Origin: Plectosphaerella cucumerina
Lineage: Eukaryota; Ascomycota; Sordariomycetes; Glomerellales; Plectosphaerellaceae
Assembly (NCBI GenBank): GCA_020746995.1
Contig: JAGPXD010000002.1
Location: forward strand, 6,324,001 to 6,388,000
Length of the DNA stretch: 64,000 bases
Reading direction: 5' to 3'
This document shows, piece after piece, positions 10,403-20,488 of this stretch (position 1 is its first letter; each line of letters begins with the position of its first letter). The notes below the pieces were generated by a model. That model was not told the DNA's origin. It saw nothing but the letters and a program-made list of their open reading frames with translations, and did no database searches. Made by a program: the position numbers and the translations under genes.

Positions 10403-11440
10403 CTACAGCTTCTTCTCATCATCCATGGCCATAAGCGTGTTAAGCACCCTTTCGTAGGTCCACACCGTCACGGCGCTGCCGGGGGCCGCCTTGAACAGGC
10501 TCACGGTCAGGCCGCGGTACATTCCTCGGACGCCCTCTGTCCGGAAGATAACGCCAAGGGCTCGCAGGGCGCCGCGGTACTCGGGGATATTCTTGTGGAC
10601 GTAGCGAGAGCGGGTGGGACCCTGAACCTGGATGCGCTTGCGGACGAGGTCGAGGGGGAAGACGGCCGTCTTGGCCATGACGCTGGCGAGGACACCGGCG
10701 GTGGCGTCGCCGCCGCCCCAGGGCAGATGGAGGTCGGCGAGGGGAAGGCGGAGACCCTCGTACATGGCGAAGAAGATTCCCATGTAAGGGATGATCTGGC
10801 CTACGCCGGGACCGAGGCCGCGGAAGAAGCCCTTGGGACCTTCGTCGCGGTAGATGGAGCGGATGGCGGAGGCGAGGCCGGTGTAGACGCGGTCGTTACC
10901 CTGGGCGGCAAAACGCGTGCGCAGGAGATCGAGTGGGTAGGTGGCGGTGGTTGCTGTTGCTCCGGCTGTTGCGCCGGCGATGAAGCTCTCGGCGGCATGG
11001 GGGAGGACGGGCGAGGAGGAGTCGGGGGAGGTGCCGAGGGCGGCGCGGAGGAATTGTACGGTGGAGCGGTAGGTCGTGAACTGGATGGCGGCGTAGCAGA
11101 CGTACATCAGCTCGGCGGGGACGTTGCCCTTCCAAAGGCCGGTGATGCCCTCATTGTGGAGGATGTGGCGGAGGGTGGGCAGGGTGCCTTTGTAGATGGG
11201 GCCGCCGAGGGCCGTAGGGTGGGAGAGAGGGTCGGAGAGGGAGTGTGTCTGGAGTTGAAGGCGGATCTTAACGACGTCGAGGGGTGCGATGACGAAGCTG
11301 TAAGGGACGTCAGGGGTGGTCATTGGGAGGGGGAATTGGGCTGGAAGAGCATACCGCGATATCAGACCGGCGACGGCGCCGGCCGTGACGACCTGGAGCT
11401 TGGAGCCCTCATCCTTGAGGCGCTCGCCGCTTTTCGACAT
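10403..11440 (-). CDS. TPC1: Mitochondrial thiamine pyrophosphate carrier
   Basis: Exons 11440-11355 and 11297-10403 give 326 aa, the usual length. I chose the internal ATG at 11440 (MSKSGERLKDEG) because the carrier fold begins about 15 residues later, and the 36 codons before it match nothing. Three mitochondrial-carrier repeats are marked by PLDVVKIRLQ, PLDLLRTRFA and PLDLVRKRIQ, each followed by the G-x-W/F-R-G element (GLWKGN, GFFRGL, GMYRGL). The N-terminal KLQVVTAGAVAGLISR and the TPC-like HSLSDPLSHP segment favour the thiamine pyrophosphate/deoxynucleotide carrier branch. It sits in the inner mitochondrial membrane and imports the cofactor for pyruvate and oxoglutarate dehydrogenases. 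The single 57-nt intron is 3n long with no stop, falling within the first helix. Substrate assignment is from family resemblance. Confidence 0.8.
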   Translation of the reverse strand: MSKSGERLKDEGSKLQVVTAGAVAGLISRYALPAQFPLPMTTPDVPYSFVIAPLDVVKIRLQLQTHSLSDPLSHPTALGGPIYKGTLPTLRHILHNEGITGLWKGNVPAELMYVCYAAIQFTTYRSTVQFLRAALGTSPDSSSPVLPHAAESFIAGATAGATATTATYPLDLLRTRFAAQGNDRVYTGLASAIRSIYRDEGPKGFFRGLGPGVGQIIPYMGIFFAMYEGLRLPLADLHLPWGGGDATAGVLASVMAKTAVFPLDLVRKRIQVQGPTRSRYVHKNIPEYRGALRALGVIFRTEGVRGMYRGLTVSLFKAAPGSAVTVWTYERVLNTLMAMDDEKKL

Positions 11441-12963
11441 GCGCTGCTCTGGGCGCAGGACGTGTGCTGCGCTTGGATGGTGGCAGCACGATGCCTGTGG
11501 TGGGGTGTGGTTGGTGGCGGTGGTTAAATTGGGCGCCTGGTGTTGCAACGGGACTTGGGTTCGCGATGCCGAATTTTTGGTGTTGGGGATTTCGGATTGT
11601 TCGTCCGAACAACGTCATCCCTTGCACAGGTTCAAGATGGGATGACTAAGGCGGCAGCGACAGCACAGGCCGTCGCATGCCGACGATACCCCTGCTTGCC
11701 TGCAATTTTTAGTTCATGGCATGAAGACGTCCTGAGGTTGTGTCTGTCTCACATGTGACATGTCTCGCAGTTTCTTCTTCTTCTCGAGAATGAGAATGAG
11801 TCGCGCATGACGAGGGAGGGAGGTGAAATGTGTCCATTTGGGGGCATGGACTTGTAATGAGACTTAGAGCACGTGAAGTCCAGTGTTGTCTCTGTGCCCG
11901 CATCGCCATCTGCATCTGGGGGGCGCGATCCCAAAGGGAGAAGGTGGGGTCCCTGGAAATCACATTTCAAATGTTCCATCCACCCCGAAGGCACCGCTGC
12001 CTTTTCCGTCGGGTCCCTGCAAGCCGAGCCGAACCTTTGGTAAAAAACGATGCCGAACCGGACGACAGAGCACGCGGCGCTCCCGATATCATTTCCCACG
12101 CGAAGGGGTCAAAGTCTAATTCGCGCCGCAGCGAGATCGGACTGGAGGCTGGACAGGAGGCCAGATCAAGTACCGAGCGGGCGGCGTCAAGGCGTTCGAG
12201 GTACATGCACTACCCCGGCCTCCGTGTCGCCGTAATAACGCCCATCTGACTGGCCCAATTGAAGTTCCCTCCGTCCGGAACAGCAGGTCATGACACACGC
12301 TGATTGGTCAAAATGTGCCAAGTCATGGTCCACGGGGCCCATCCAGCCCGGACAGAGGGACGTTTGACCCCCGACGTCAGGACTCTCAGTACGAGCCTGA
12401 GGGGACGCCACAGCCCGCACTGCGCTGGGCTGAATTGAGGTGGCCGCCCTGCACTGGCACTGCGCTTGGCGCCGTGTGCGGGAGAATCTGGGGTCACAAG
12501 CTTGGCCCAGCTGCCTGCTTCAAGTTGAGGGTTGAAGCATCTCTTCCTCCTCTACCCGTCTTCTTGCCATAACCACCCCTCTGCGAAAACCTCGCTAAAC
12601 ACCTCATCCCTCCTCACGATCTCCGTCTGGATAACCTCTGATCTGCTCAAAGCATCTGGCATTGCTTTTCCGTCTCCCTTCCTCCCCACGCAGACGACTT
12701 CAGTCCTCACCCACTTCTCCAACTGCCTGCGTCTTTGCATGTGACAGCTGGCTCATGCTGCCTCAGTGACGACAATCTCTAGCATCCTCTTTCCCCCCTC
12801 GCCTCACCCTCCGCACCCCCTCATTCGGCCCAGGACGACTCCCTTCTACGCGGCGAGAGAGCCCGGTCCGCCTCCACTGCCCCCAGCCGCAGAGTCTTCA
12901 CGGCCGCAAACCCCCCGACCTCCAAAGCGACGCCGCCTCTCTGCGTCGCCACACATAATCACA
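11441..12963. promoter_or_regulatory. Divergent promoter of TPC1 and the 12,964 gene, with two minimal upstream ORFs
   Basis: About 1.5 kb between divergent starts. At 12300-12307 is CTGATTGG, an inverted CCAAT box (CCAATCAG) matching the fungal Hap/CBC consensus. A pyrimidine-rich tract around 12540-12725 marks a likely transcription start for the plus-strand gene. Between it and the ATG at 12964 there are only two ATGs: ATGTGA at 12739-12744 (a start followed at once by a stop) and a four-codon upstream ORF at 12755-12769. No protein gene is seen here. Confidence 0.5.
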
Positions 12964-14124
12964 ATGGCCTCCCGGTTACCAATGCCCAACATCGGCACCC
13001 TCCTGGGCCCTATCCTGCCCGCCCTGCCTCTCGCCTCCGCCTCCAGTCAACCCGCCATCGGCGTCTTGCCGCTTCTCTCGCCCATCCTGCGCCAGCGCGT
13101 CCAGCTTCTCAGCGAAGGCAGCTCGGACCCCTGGCTCTCACTCCTCACCTACGACGCCGCAAAGGCCTCTCGCCTCTCACAGGTCGTCCAGAGCGGCCAG
13201 CTTGAGCCCCATCCCGTCAGCAACGAGGTTGAGGTTGATTGGGAGTATGACGCCAAGACAAAGTACCGCCGCCTCGATAAGGAGACCCTCCAGGCCCTCG
13301 TCGTGCTCGAGCACCTCGAGCTGACCTTCCGCCTCGTCTACTGCGTCGGTGACCAGGACGGCGGCGGCGATGGCTGGCGCGTTGCTGAGGTTGGAGTCGC
13401 CGAGAAGCCCAACCCCTTTGCTGATTTCGCCGGCCACTCGACCATTGCTGAGGCCGAAAAGGCTCACGAGGCGACCACCAGCAGCGCGACTGTCCCCGCT
13501 GCTGCCTCTCACCACCACAGCCACCTCCATGCCCACCCCGACGATGAAGACGAGGAGGACGACGGCTATTGGGACTCGTATGACAAGACACCCGCTCGCT
13601 CGCCCGTCAACAAACGCTCTCCCGCGCCCCCATCCGCCGCTCAGAATCAGGCCCCTTCCTCCTCCGCCTTTGGGGCGACTGACGCCGCCGAGGACAACTA
13701 CTATGCCCAGTACGACGACGTCCAGCCCGCCATGGACAACTACGACCCCGACGAGGTCGTCCCCGGCATGGACGTGTCCGAGCCCGGGCTCCAGCAGAGC
13801 GCGCCGCCCCTCGCCCAACCCCAGCCCGTCAAGCCTACGTCACCGCCCGGCGGCTACGACCAGGACGACCGCACCGCCGAGCTTCTGCACCCGCGCCCCG
13901 CCAGCAGCGCCAGCAGCAACGGCAGCCGCACCGTCGAGAAGCTCGAGGAGGCCGCTGAACGCCATGGGGCGAACGAGCTGAGCATCAAGCACCACGTCCA
14001 GCGGAGCATCAAGAGCTTGTACGAGCTGTCGCTGGCCTCGGGCATGGACCGCAAGGAGTTTGAGCGTCTCGTGCGTACCGAGCTGGACGTCTACCCCCTG
14101 CGTGAAGGCGAGGGAGACGATTGA
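12964..14124 (+). CDS. Conserved-looking acidic fungal protein of unknown function
   Basis: 386 aa in one exon. The frame is open upstream to 12766, but without an ATG; the first in-frame ATG is 12964 (CACAATGG). Residues about 1-155 look globular (VLPLLSPILRQRVQLLSE, DPWLSLLTYD, a WEYD-KYRRLDKETLQALVVLEHLELTFRLVY stretch ending in WRVAEVGV). The middle is low complexity: a His run, an Asp/Glu run (DDEDEEDDGYWDSYD), then tyrosine/aspartate-rich and proline-rich segments. The last about 60 residues are again ordered-looking (VQRSIKSLYELSLASGMDRKEFERLVR), like a small helical dimerisation module. I do not recognise a named family. There is no signal peptide or membrane helix, suggesting a soluble nuclear or cytosolic protein. 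Its leader may carry two tiny upstream ORFs. Confidence 0.65.
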   Translation: MASRLPMPNIGTLLGPILPALPLASASSQPAIGVLPLLSPILRQRVQLLSEGSSDPWLSLLTYDAAKASRLSQVVQSGQLEPHPVSNEVEVDWEYDAKTKYRRLDKETLQALVVLEHLELTFRLVYCVGDQDGGGDGWRVAEVGVAEKPNPFADFAGHSTIAEAEKAHEATTSSATVPAAASHHHSHLHAHPDDEDEEDDGYWDSYDKTPARSPVNKRSPAPPSAAQNQAPSSSAFGATDAAEDNYYAQYDDVQPAMDNYDPDEVVPGMDVSEPGLQQSAPPLAQPQPVKPTSPPGGYDQDDRTAELLHPRPASSASSNGSRTVEKLEEAAERHGANELSIKHHVQRSIKSLYELSLASGMDRKEFERLVRTELDVYPLREGEGDD

Positions 14125-14772
14125 GGGAGGGGGAATTGTGTTCTATTATGGCATCTTTTATGTTCGATTGCTGCTCATGGCGCCGTCCGGACTGGCGGCT
14201 GGTTTACCGGTGGGGATATCCGAAGCATTGTCCGGGTCTTGGGCCGGATTGGATACGGTCATCATTTGGAGTTTGGATTACTACTCACTGTCTGCTTCGG
14301 GGCATATACTTAGGGTCATTCCAAGGTCAATTGGTTCTCAATATCAATAGCGATGCATTCTATTTGAGTTGATCATGAGATGAGGTGAGCTGGGAAGATG
14401 ATTTTTGGTCCTTTGGTCGTCGAGTAATCACCCCATTGACTTTTACAAAACTCATTTGCAATAGGGGACAGTGTTACTTGCAAGAAATTAATAAATCATT
14501 CTAACGGTCGAAACCCAGGAAACATCCCTCGCCCATCTTCACATCGAACATCACGACTCAGACCCCAAACTAGGCTAGCGCGTCTCGACACACGCTGCTG
14601 ACTAACTACGCACAGACCAACTCCCTTCAGACGTGCCATTGAAGCTCTACACCAAAAAAAGTTCATCGCGTACAGCAACGCAACCGCCCTCGCGAGATCT
14701 GTCCCCGACCCCGACGACGCCTCGACGAGCCACTCATCTCCCCTCCGTCAAGCCAACCCACACACATCCACG
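14125..14772. other. Intergenic, tandem orientation
   Basis: 648 bp between two plus-strand genes, relatively AT-rich. The last 130 bp before the next ATG is C-rich and probably the 5' leader. No further features are seen. Confidence 0.4.
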
Positions 14773-15755
14773 ATGCTCCGTCCGAGACTGAGGATACCCC
14801 GCGTGCGCCTGGCGCCCGGCCTACGCCAGCGCTCCCTCCACACCATGCCCACGCTCCCGCATGACTTCAGCGAGGGCGTGCCGGGCCTCCTGTCGGCCGA
14901 CGGCTTCGACATGGCCTGGAACCAGTACATGAAGCACACGCTCGACAAGCTCAACGCCCTGACGGAAGGTGCGTCGCCTCCACGCCTCCATCACGCCAAT
15001 TGGCATGTCCCGGGGGCAGCATCAACTAACTAATCTCCTCAGGCACCGAGCTCGAGAACCGCGACACCAAGCAGATCCTCCACGCCACCGCCCGCGACCC
15101 CGACCGGGCCCCCGTCTTCAACCACGCCTCCATGGCCCACAACACGCACTTCTTCTTCCGCGCCCTCACCCCCGCCCCCAAGCCCATCCCCGAGTCCCTC
15201 GAGCGCCAGCTCTCCGCCTCCTTCTCCTCCATCGACACCCTCCGCCGCGAGCTCACCCTCACCGCCGCCTCCATGTTCGGCCCCGGCTTCGTCTGGCTCG
15301 TCAAGACCGCCTCCTCCACCGGGCCCTCCACCCCGGGCTCCTCCATCTACACCTCCGGCCCCGGCGGGCCCGCCCGCGCCGGCCCCAGCACCTACGGTCC
15401 CTCCACCCCCCAGGAGCAGGAGTACAAGATCCTCACCACCTACCTCGCCGGAACCCCCTACCCGGGCGCCCACTGGCGCCAGCAGTCCCAGGACATGAAC
15501 ACCGTCGGCGCCGACGGCTCCGCCGCCCCCTACATCCGCAACGCCCAGCGCGCCCAGGCGCCCAACCCGCCCCGCGCCCCGGGCGGCCTCGAGGTCATCC
15601 CCCTCCTGTGCCTGAGCACCTGGGAGCACACCTGGCTGCGCGACTACGGCGTCGGCGGCAAGAAGGCCTTTGCCGAGGCCTGGTGGGACTCGATCGACTG
15701 GTCCGTCGTCGCCGACCTGGCGAGCATCCGCGCCCGCCCCGGCTACCAAAAGTAG
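14773..15755 (+). CDS. Mitochondrial small-subunit ribosomal protein with inactive Fe/Mn-SOD fold (mS42/mS43 type)
   Basis: Exons 14773-14968 and 15043-15755 give 302 aa. The N-terminus is a mitochondrial presequence (Arg-rich, MLRPRLRIPRVRLAPGLRQR, followed by SLHTMPTLP). The body is a superoxide-dismutase fold: FDMAWNQYMKHTLDKLN for the first helical hairpin, MAHNTHFFFRAL, SIDTLRRELTLTAASMFGPGFVWLV, and LSTWEHTWLRDYGVGGKKAF. The active-site consensus D-x-W-E-H has become S-T-W-E-H, so one metal ligand is lost, and the first-helix histidines are also altered; catalysis is unlikely. A Gly/Ser/Pro-rich insertion lies in the middle. Known paralogues with this fold in mitoribosomes are yeast Rsm26 and Mrp1; which one this matches I cannot tell. 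The 74-nt intron follows CTGACGGAAG. Confidence 0.72.
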
Positions 15756-16420
15756 GGGCCGTGGGGTCTGCGCGTGAACGTGGGAGGGTTGTAAGATTAG
15801 ACACCATGTACACTTGTTCAAATGATGTACCATTTCTGCCATTCATACACAGGCATTGGGCCCGGAATCTCGGGGCTGTTTGATATCACCGCCTGATGGT
15901 GCATGTCACGTGAGCACAGATGCTCCAGATAGGGGTTAGTATCTGACTGACCAGCTCTTCACTATCGAATACATTAAAAACAAGCCATAATAGCAGTCCA
16001 TGTCCATCGGAAACACAGTCCACACATATTACGGCATTGGCACGTGGCTTCGAAACCGTACTGCAGATTACCTCCCATTCAAGCTTGAACTACCTAGCTA
16101 ACCACCAATACGTCCGTTTTGCCGGTCCCTCCCTCCTGTCCACCCCGACACCGAACCACCTACCAACCATCATCTCAAGGAAAGACGCGAATTTGGAAAA
16201 TCAAATGGGATATCACTTATGCCGCGCCAACCCATGCAGAGCACCCCCCGTCGCCAGGGGGCCTTAAGAAGCCGATGAAGAGAAAGAAAAAGAGAGAGGA
16301 AGAGACAGGGAGAGAGGAGTGAGAAAAGGGAGAGAGGAGTGAGAAAAGAGAGAGAGCGGGAGCCAAAGAAACATTGCGCGTGTGCGTGTCCGCGTAAGCA
16401 TCATCCATCATCCTCCATAC
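15756..16420. other. Intergenic, convergent, with purine-rich tract
   Basis: 665 bp between the two stop codons. From about 16275 to 16360 the plus strand is almost pure A/G, including the 20-bp duplication listed separately. No genes are seen. Confidence 0.45.
16308..16347 (+). repeat. Two perfect 20-bp purine-rich tandem copies
   Basis: GGGAGAGAGGAGTGAGAAAA is present at 16308-16327 and again at 16328-16347, inside a longer polypurine stretch in the probable 3' untranslated region of the SAM/PH gene (pyrimidine-rich on its sense strand). Confidence 0.85.
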
Positions 16421-17083
16421 CTAGATCTGGTTCCCGTTCCGGTTGACCTCGAAGCCCTCGCCCTTCTGGCGCAGGGCCTTGGCCAGCATGAGCTCGCGCA
16501 TCCAGTCGATGCGCTCGTCCTTGTTCCGAACGGCAAAGTGGTGCGTCTTGCCCGTGCCGTTGGAGCCCTCGGGCCCCGCACCGGCGTGCTGGTGCGAGAA
16601 GCTGAAGCCCGACTCGCGCTTGCGCAGCTTGCTGGCGGGCACGCCGTTCTGCGGGATGAGCTGGAAGGCGAATGCGCCGACGCTCTCGGCGTCCTTTGCG
16701 CCCGACGAGCCCGAGAGGATGTGCATGCGCTTGAAGGCCGCCGAGAGCTTGGACTGCGACGCCAGCGACGAGCACGCGATGGCGTAGTCGTCAATGTCGA
16801 CGTACTCTAGCGACCGGTCCAGGGTCACGGCGTCCTTGTGCATGGCCAGGCGGGTGCCCTTGAGGGTGAAGTAGCCGTCGTTCCACTCGGTGCGGAGCAT
16901 GCGCGTGCGGCGCTTGCGCATGTGGCCGGCGTAGGTGATACCATCGCCGAGGCCGGCCGCGGCCATGTCGGCGGCCGAGCCGAGGGATCCGGTGGAGTTC
17001 GAGGCAGCCTGGCGCACGGGAATGGCGGCCTGCGGGCTCCACGGGTAGGCGGCACGGGGAGGGGCTTGGGTGGGCTGCTGTTG

Positions 17084-17119
<36 letters not shown>

Positions 17120-19065
17120 ACGGCGCGGGGGAGCCACAGAGGAGCGCTGAGGGGATGAAGTAAGGGGGGATTGGCGCTGCGGCGGCGCGACGGGCGTGTT
17201 CTCGTTCACGGCCGGCATGACGGGGAACGACGGGCGGCGGGCCGATGCGCGGGACATGGCGCGGGCAGGCGGGTTCGGGGTGTTGTTGGTGCTGGCACCC
17301 GAGTGATAGTTCATCTCGGGAGGCACCGACTGGGAGACGTTGCGCTCGATGCGATCCAGGGGCACCATGGTGACGGGGACGTCCATCTCGGAGAAGGGCG
17401 TGCCGAACCGGTAGGGGTTGCGGGTCTGGAGGTCGGGCGAGATGGGGTCGGCCTTGTCCATCTGGTAGGGCACAAACTCCTCGATCTGCTGCTGCTGCTG
17501 CTCAGGGGTGACGGACACTTGGTGCGAGAGCCTGGACGGCGCGGCGGGTGCGGCGGGGCGTCCAGGGATGGACAGCTTGGGCAGCTGGCGTAGGCCTTGC
17601 TTGGGTGCCATGGCCGAGGGCAGCATCTCGAAGGGCGGGGTGGGCGGCACCTCGTTGGAGGCGCCCTGCTGGAAGTCGAGGAACTGGCGCACGTTTTCCT
17701 GGGGGTCATGGTGGTGTTCCTGCATGGCGCGAAGGGTGGCCGCCTGGATGTACTGCAGCGGTGCCATGGAGCCAGGGCCCAGCACATCAGAGGACGCGAC
17801 GACGGAGGTGTTGGCCTCGGAGAAGGGACGGATGATCTCGTGGGGGTCCAGGGCGCGCGCGGTGAGCGGGTTGCCTGGGTCACCCGAGATGACGACGGCG
17901 CCAGACTGGATGTCGGCATTGGGGTTGAGCCGGCGGACTTCCTCGATGATACGCTGGCGCTTCCGGTAGGTCGAGCACTTCTCGCCCTTGGAGCAGGTGT
18001 GCGGCTCCGGGATAACTTGTTCGATGCCGACGATGGAGACGGACTCGAGGGGGGAGATGATGTCGTCGTGAGAGGGATTCCTGGGGCGTCGGCGGGTGCT
18101 CCGGCACCGCTTGAGGCTTGGGTCTTCGGGCGAGGCGCGGGCTTCACGCCGGACTTCCCTGCTGGGCTCGTCCTGGATCGGTGTGGGCGCGCGCGGGGAG
18201 CTGGGACGGCTGTCGCGGAGTGTCTGGACCTGTGCCCAGACCTTGGTGCGGATGCCGAAGGACTGGATGCTGAGCTCCTTGAGGTCCTCAAATTTGAGAG
18301 TCATGAGGATAGCGCCGCTGATATCGTTCTCGACGAATCGCTCCGCTACGGGGTGCTCCATGCCAGCATCGAGCATGGACTGGGCGACCATCTCGGGGGT
18401 CCAGTCGATCAGGCCTGAGGAGTCCAGGCGGCCATGGAAGAAGGCGAAAGGCCCGCTGGGCCGGCGGATGGGCAGTGGCTCGCGGAAGATGGGTAGGTTG
18501 AAGGCCTCATCCATGGGGTAGGCCGTCTTGGGCGTGATCGGTGAAAGGGTCAGGATGTGGTGGTCCTCCTCAAGGCTCTGGAGGAGCGAGTTGCGGAAGA
18601 GATGCGGGCCTGTTGGGCCTTCGACCGAATGCGACCAGGCAGCGTCGTTGTCCCTGCGACTCGGGCTGTGTTTTGGGGTTGGCGCCTCATCGTATGAGGA
18701 GAGGGTTGTGATGCTCGGCTGCCCGCCCGACTGCGCATCAAGTGTCAGCTTGGCATAAGATCAGGAGAGAGAACATGAAACTTACCGAATTGACGCTGTT
18801 GCGAGGCGAGTTGTCGTCGCCTTCACTGATGATGTCCTCGTCCCAGTCCATGTCCACGAATTCGGTGGCCACTGACATGGGTCTTTCGTCCCTCACGCTG
18901 AAGAAGGTCTCGCGCAGATTCGACTTTTGCCGCATCTCCGTGTGGTGCAGACGGCGCTCGCCCATCCTCAGTTGTGCGTGTGCCTGAAGGTGGCGGAGAG
19001 AGCATGTCAGTCCCAGTCCCAGTCCCATGTCCCCTCACCACAAAGGTACCGGTGTGACTTACCAT
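16421..19065 (-). CDS. SAM and PH domain protein (Boi-like, without SH3), probable polarity/signalling adaptor
   Basis: Exons 19065-19063, 18983-18786 and 18730-16421 encode 836 aa. The start is the ATG that ends exon 1, directly followed by GTAAGT; it is supported because no other sense-strand ATG occurs in the preceding 409 nt. A fallback start is the MGERRLHH methionine in exon 2. A SAM domain lies around residues 150-220 (IDWTPEMVAQSMLDAGMEH...LKELSIQSFGIRTKVW). A long disordered Pro/Ser/Gln-rich middle has a run of 15 Gln. A PH domain occupies roughly 655-825 (ITYAGHMRKRRTRMLRTEWN, then the closing tryptophan helix RIDWMRELMLAKAL). Yeast Boi1/Boi2 combine SH3, SAM and PH at polarity sites; the SH3 is absent here, so orthology is uncertain. 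Confidence 0.75.
17075..17119 (-). repeat. CAG/CAA tract encoding 15 glutamines
   Basis: On the minus strand a run of mostly pure CAG codons, with a few CAA at one end, encodes polyglutamine in the disordered linker of the SAM/PH protein. The pure CAG core is prone to length change. Confidence 0.9.
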
Positions 19066-19474
19066 GTCTGCGGTATCTCGCTTATCGCGAGTGAGGAAAA
19101 TGAGATAGATGCCTTGCCGGAAGCTACGCCGAGATGATTCTTCGGCAGCTTTATCCGGTGGGGGAAGCGGCAGAGAAGGAGACCCAGTTTTGCACCGGGA
19201 AGCCTCGCTTGTGTTCTTGTGGTTGTTCAAGAGGCCGTCGCCGGCGTGTCTAGGATTCTGTATTCCGAGGTGTCGCAGTGATGCGGGTATGATGCCGTGA
19301 GACCGATATGCCGTATTTCTTTTGGGGAGTAGAGGCGAGAGAGCACGAAAAGCACGACGACAGTGTAGAGAGAGGTATACAGTAGGAACAGCAGTAGACT
19401 CGCTATGCTGGGGACAGATATCACGGGTCGCAAAAAGGGGGAAAGAGGTTAGGAGAGGGGGATCTGCGAGGGCG
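19066..19474 (-). promoter_or_regulatory. ATG-free 5' leader of the SAM/PH gene
   Basis: On the minus (sense) strand there is no ATG for 409 nt before the start codon at 19065, whereas the plus strand of the same stretch has about nine. Up to about 19870 only two more sense ATGs occur (19475-19477 and 19613-19615). This is what a long scanned mRNA leader looks like. A reading frame stays open through much of it (LLNNHKNTSEASRCK onward) but has no ATG. Confidence 0.55.
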
Positions 19475-20079
19475 CATACGTGAGGTTATGTATCGAGGGG
19501 GTGTGTGGGCGTGGGTGATGGGATGTGTGATGGGTGATGGGACGAGCGAGGGCTGCTGGGTGGTGTGGCCTGTGATTCAAAGACGACAACGGGCGGTTGA
19601 GCGGCCAACCCCCATAACGGCGGTGCCTGTAGGTATGTGCGGTAGGCGGGTTATGCAGGTTCCAGTGTGCGTGATTCGGTCGTTCTGCGTTTCTCTCTCA
19701 ACGAGGGTTGCGTCCGGCCGCTCGCTGGCTTGCCCGTTCGCACTTGGGGGCCCAACTGAACAGGGGTAGCGTTCTCCAGGGGTGACCGGGCCTGCGAAGA
19801 GGGGGGGAGGTTGACCGCCGTCTGTTGAGTGATAAAAAAAGGTTCGACGGCAGGCCGTGGGTGGGTGCCGGCGGTCATGGCATGCGTGCAGAGCAAGCCC
19901 GGGGCATGCCTGTCATGCAGGTGCCACAAGAATAGCAGTGTGCTAGACGCCAGGCATCGTCTGAGAGCCGGCGGGAGGTCGTACCACGCCGCCGCGGCAT
20001 GGCGGTGGACGTGGAGGGGGGAGGGGGCAGAGTCAGAGTGCCGCTAACATGCGCGTCTGTGAAGCGAGGCACAGCAGAG

Positions 20080-20108
20080 CATGGCATGTCACGGCATGGC
20101 ATGCCATG
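20080..20108. repeat. Repeated GCATGGCATG ending in a 14-bp perfect palindrome
   Basis: GCATGGCATG occurs at 20080-20089 and at 20094-20103; the second copy runs into the perfect palindrome CATGGCATGCCATG (20095-20108). Such symmetry could be a dimer binding site, but could also be chance. Confidence 0.6.
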
Positions 20109-20488
20109 GCTTTCGACTACCAGGTTGACCAAGGACACCCCGGCGGACGCGGCGGCAGCAGTAGCATCATCGCGCAGGAGGACGGGTGCATGCCGAGGAG
20201 TTTTCTCGAGGGAGAGACTCGAAGGACGGGGGGCGAAGGGAGCTGCTGTTCTGACCAACGACAGGGACCTGGGAGAATCAGTTTGCCCCAGCCGCTGAGG
20301 GGAGGGGGGGTGCACCCGTGTGCGGACAGAATCGAGACTCGCTGGTGTTGAGAGGTAGTGGTGGTGATGGAGGAAGACACTGAGCGATATGGCGGTTTGA
20401 AGGACGCACATTGGGTTCCTGGTCTAAATTTGTGGGGACCTTTCGATGGTCGTTGCTGGAGCTCGGCGGCAGAAGGCGTTCTGAGCTA

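Noticed and set aside
10265..11527. 420-codon plus-strand frame opposite TPC1
   Set aside because: Gly/Glu/Ala-rich antisense shadow; the minus strand carries three carrier signatures.
15925..15950. GGTTAGTA stretch resembling part of dispersed fungal 5S rRNA
   Set aside because: The surrounding sequence does not match the rest of a 5S gene.
19227..19433. Minus-strand frame with a transmembrane-like hydrophobic stretch
   Set aside because: It has no ATG, overlaps the predicted leader of the SAM/PH gene in another frame and shows no family similarity.
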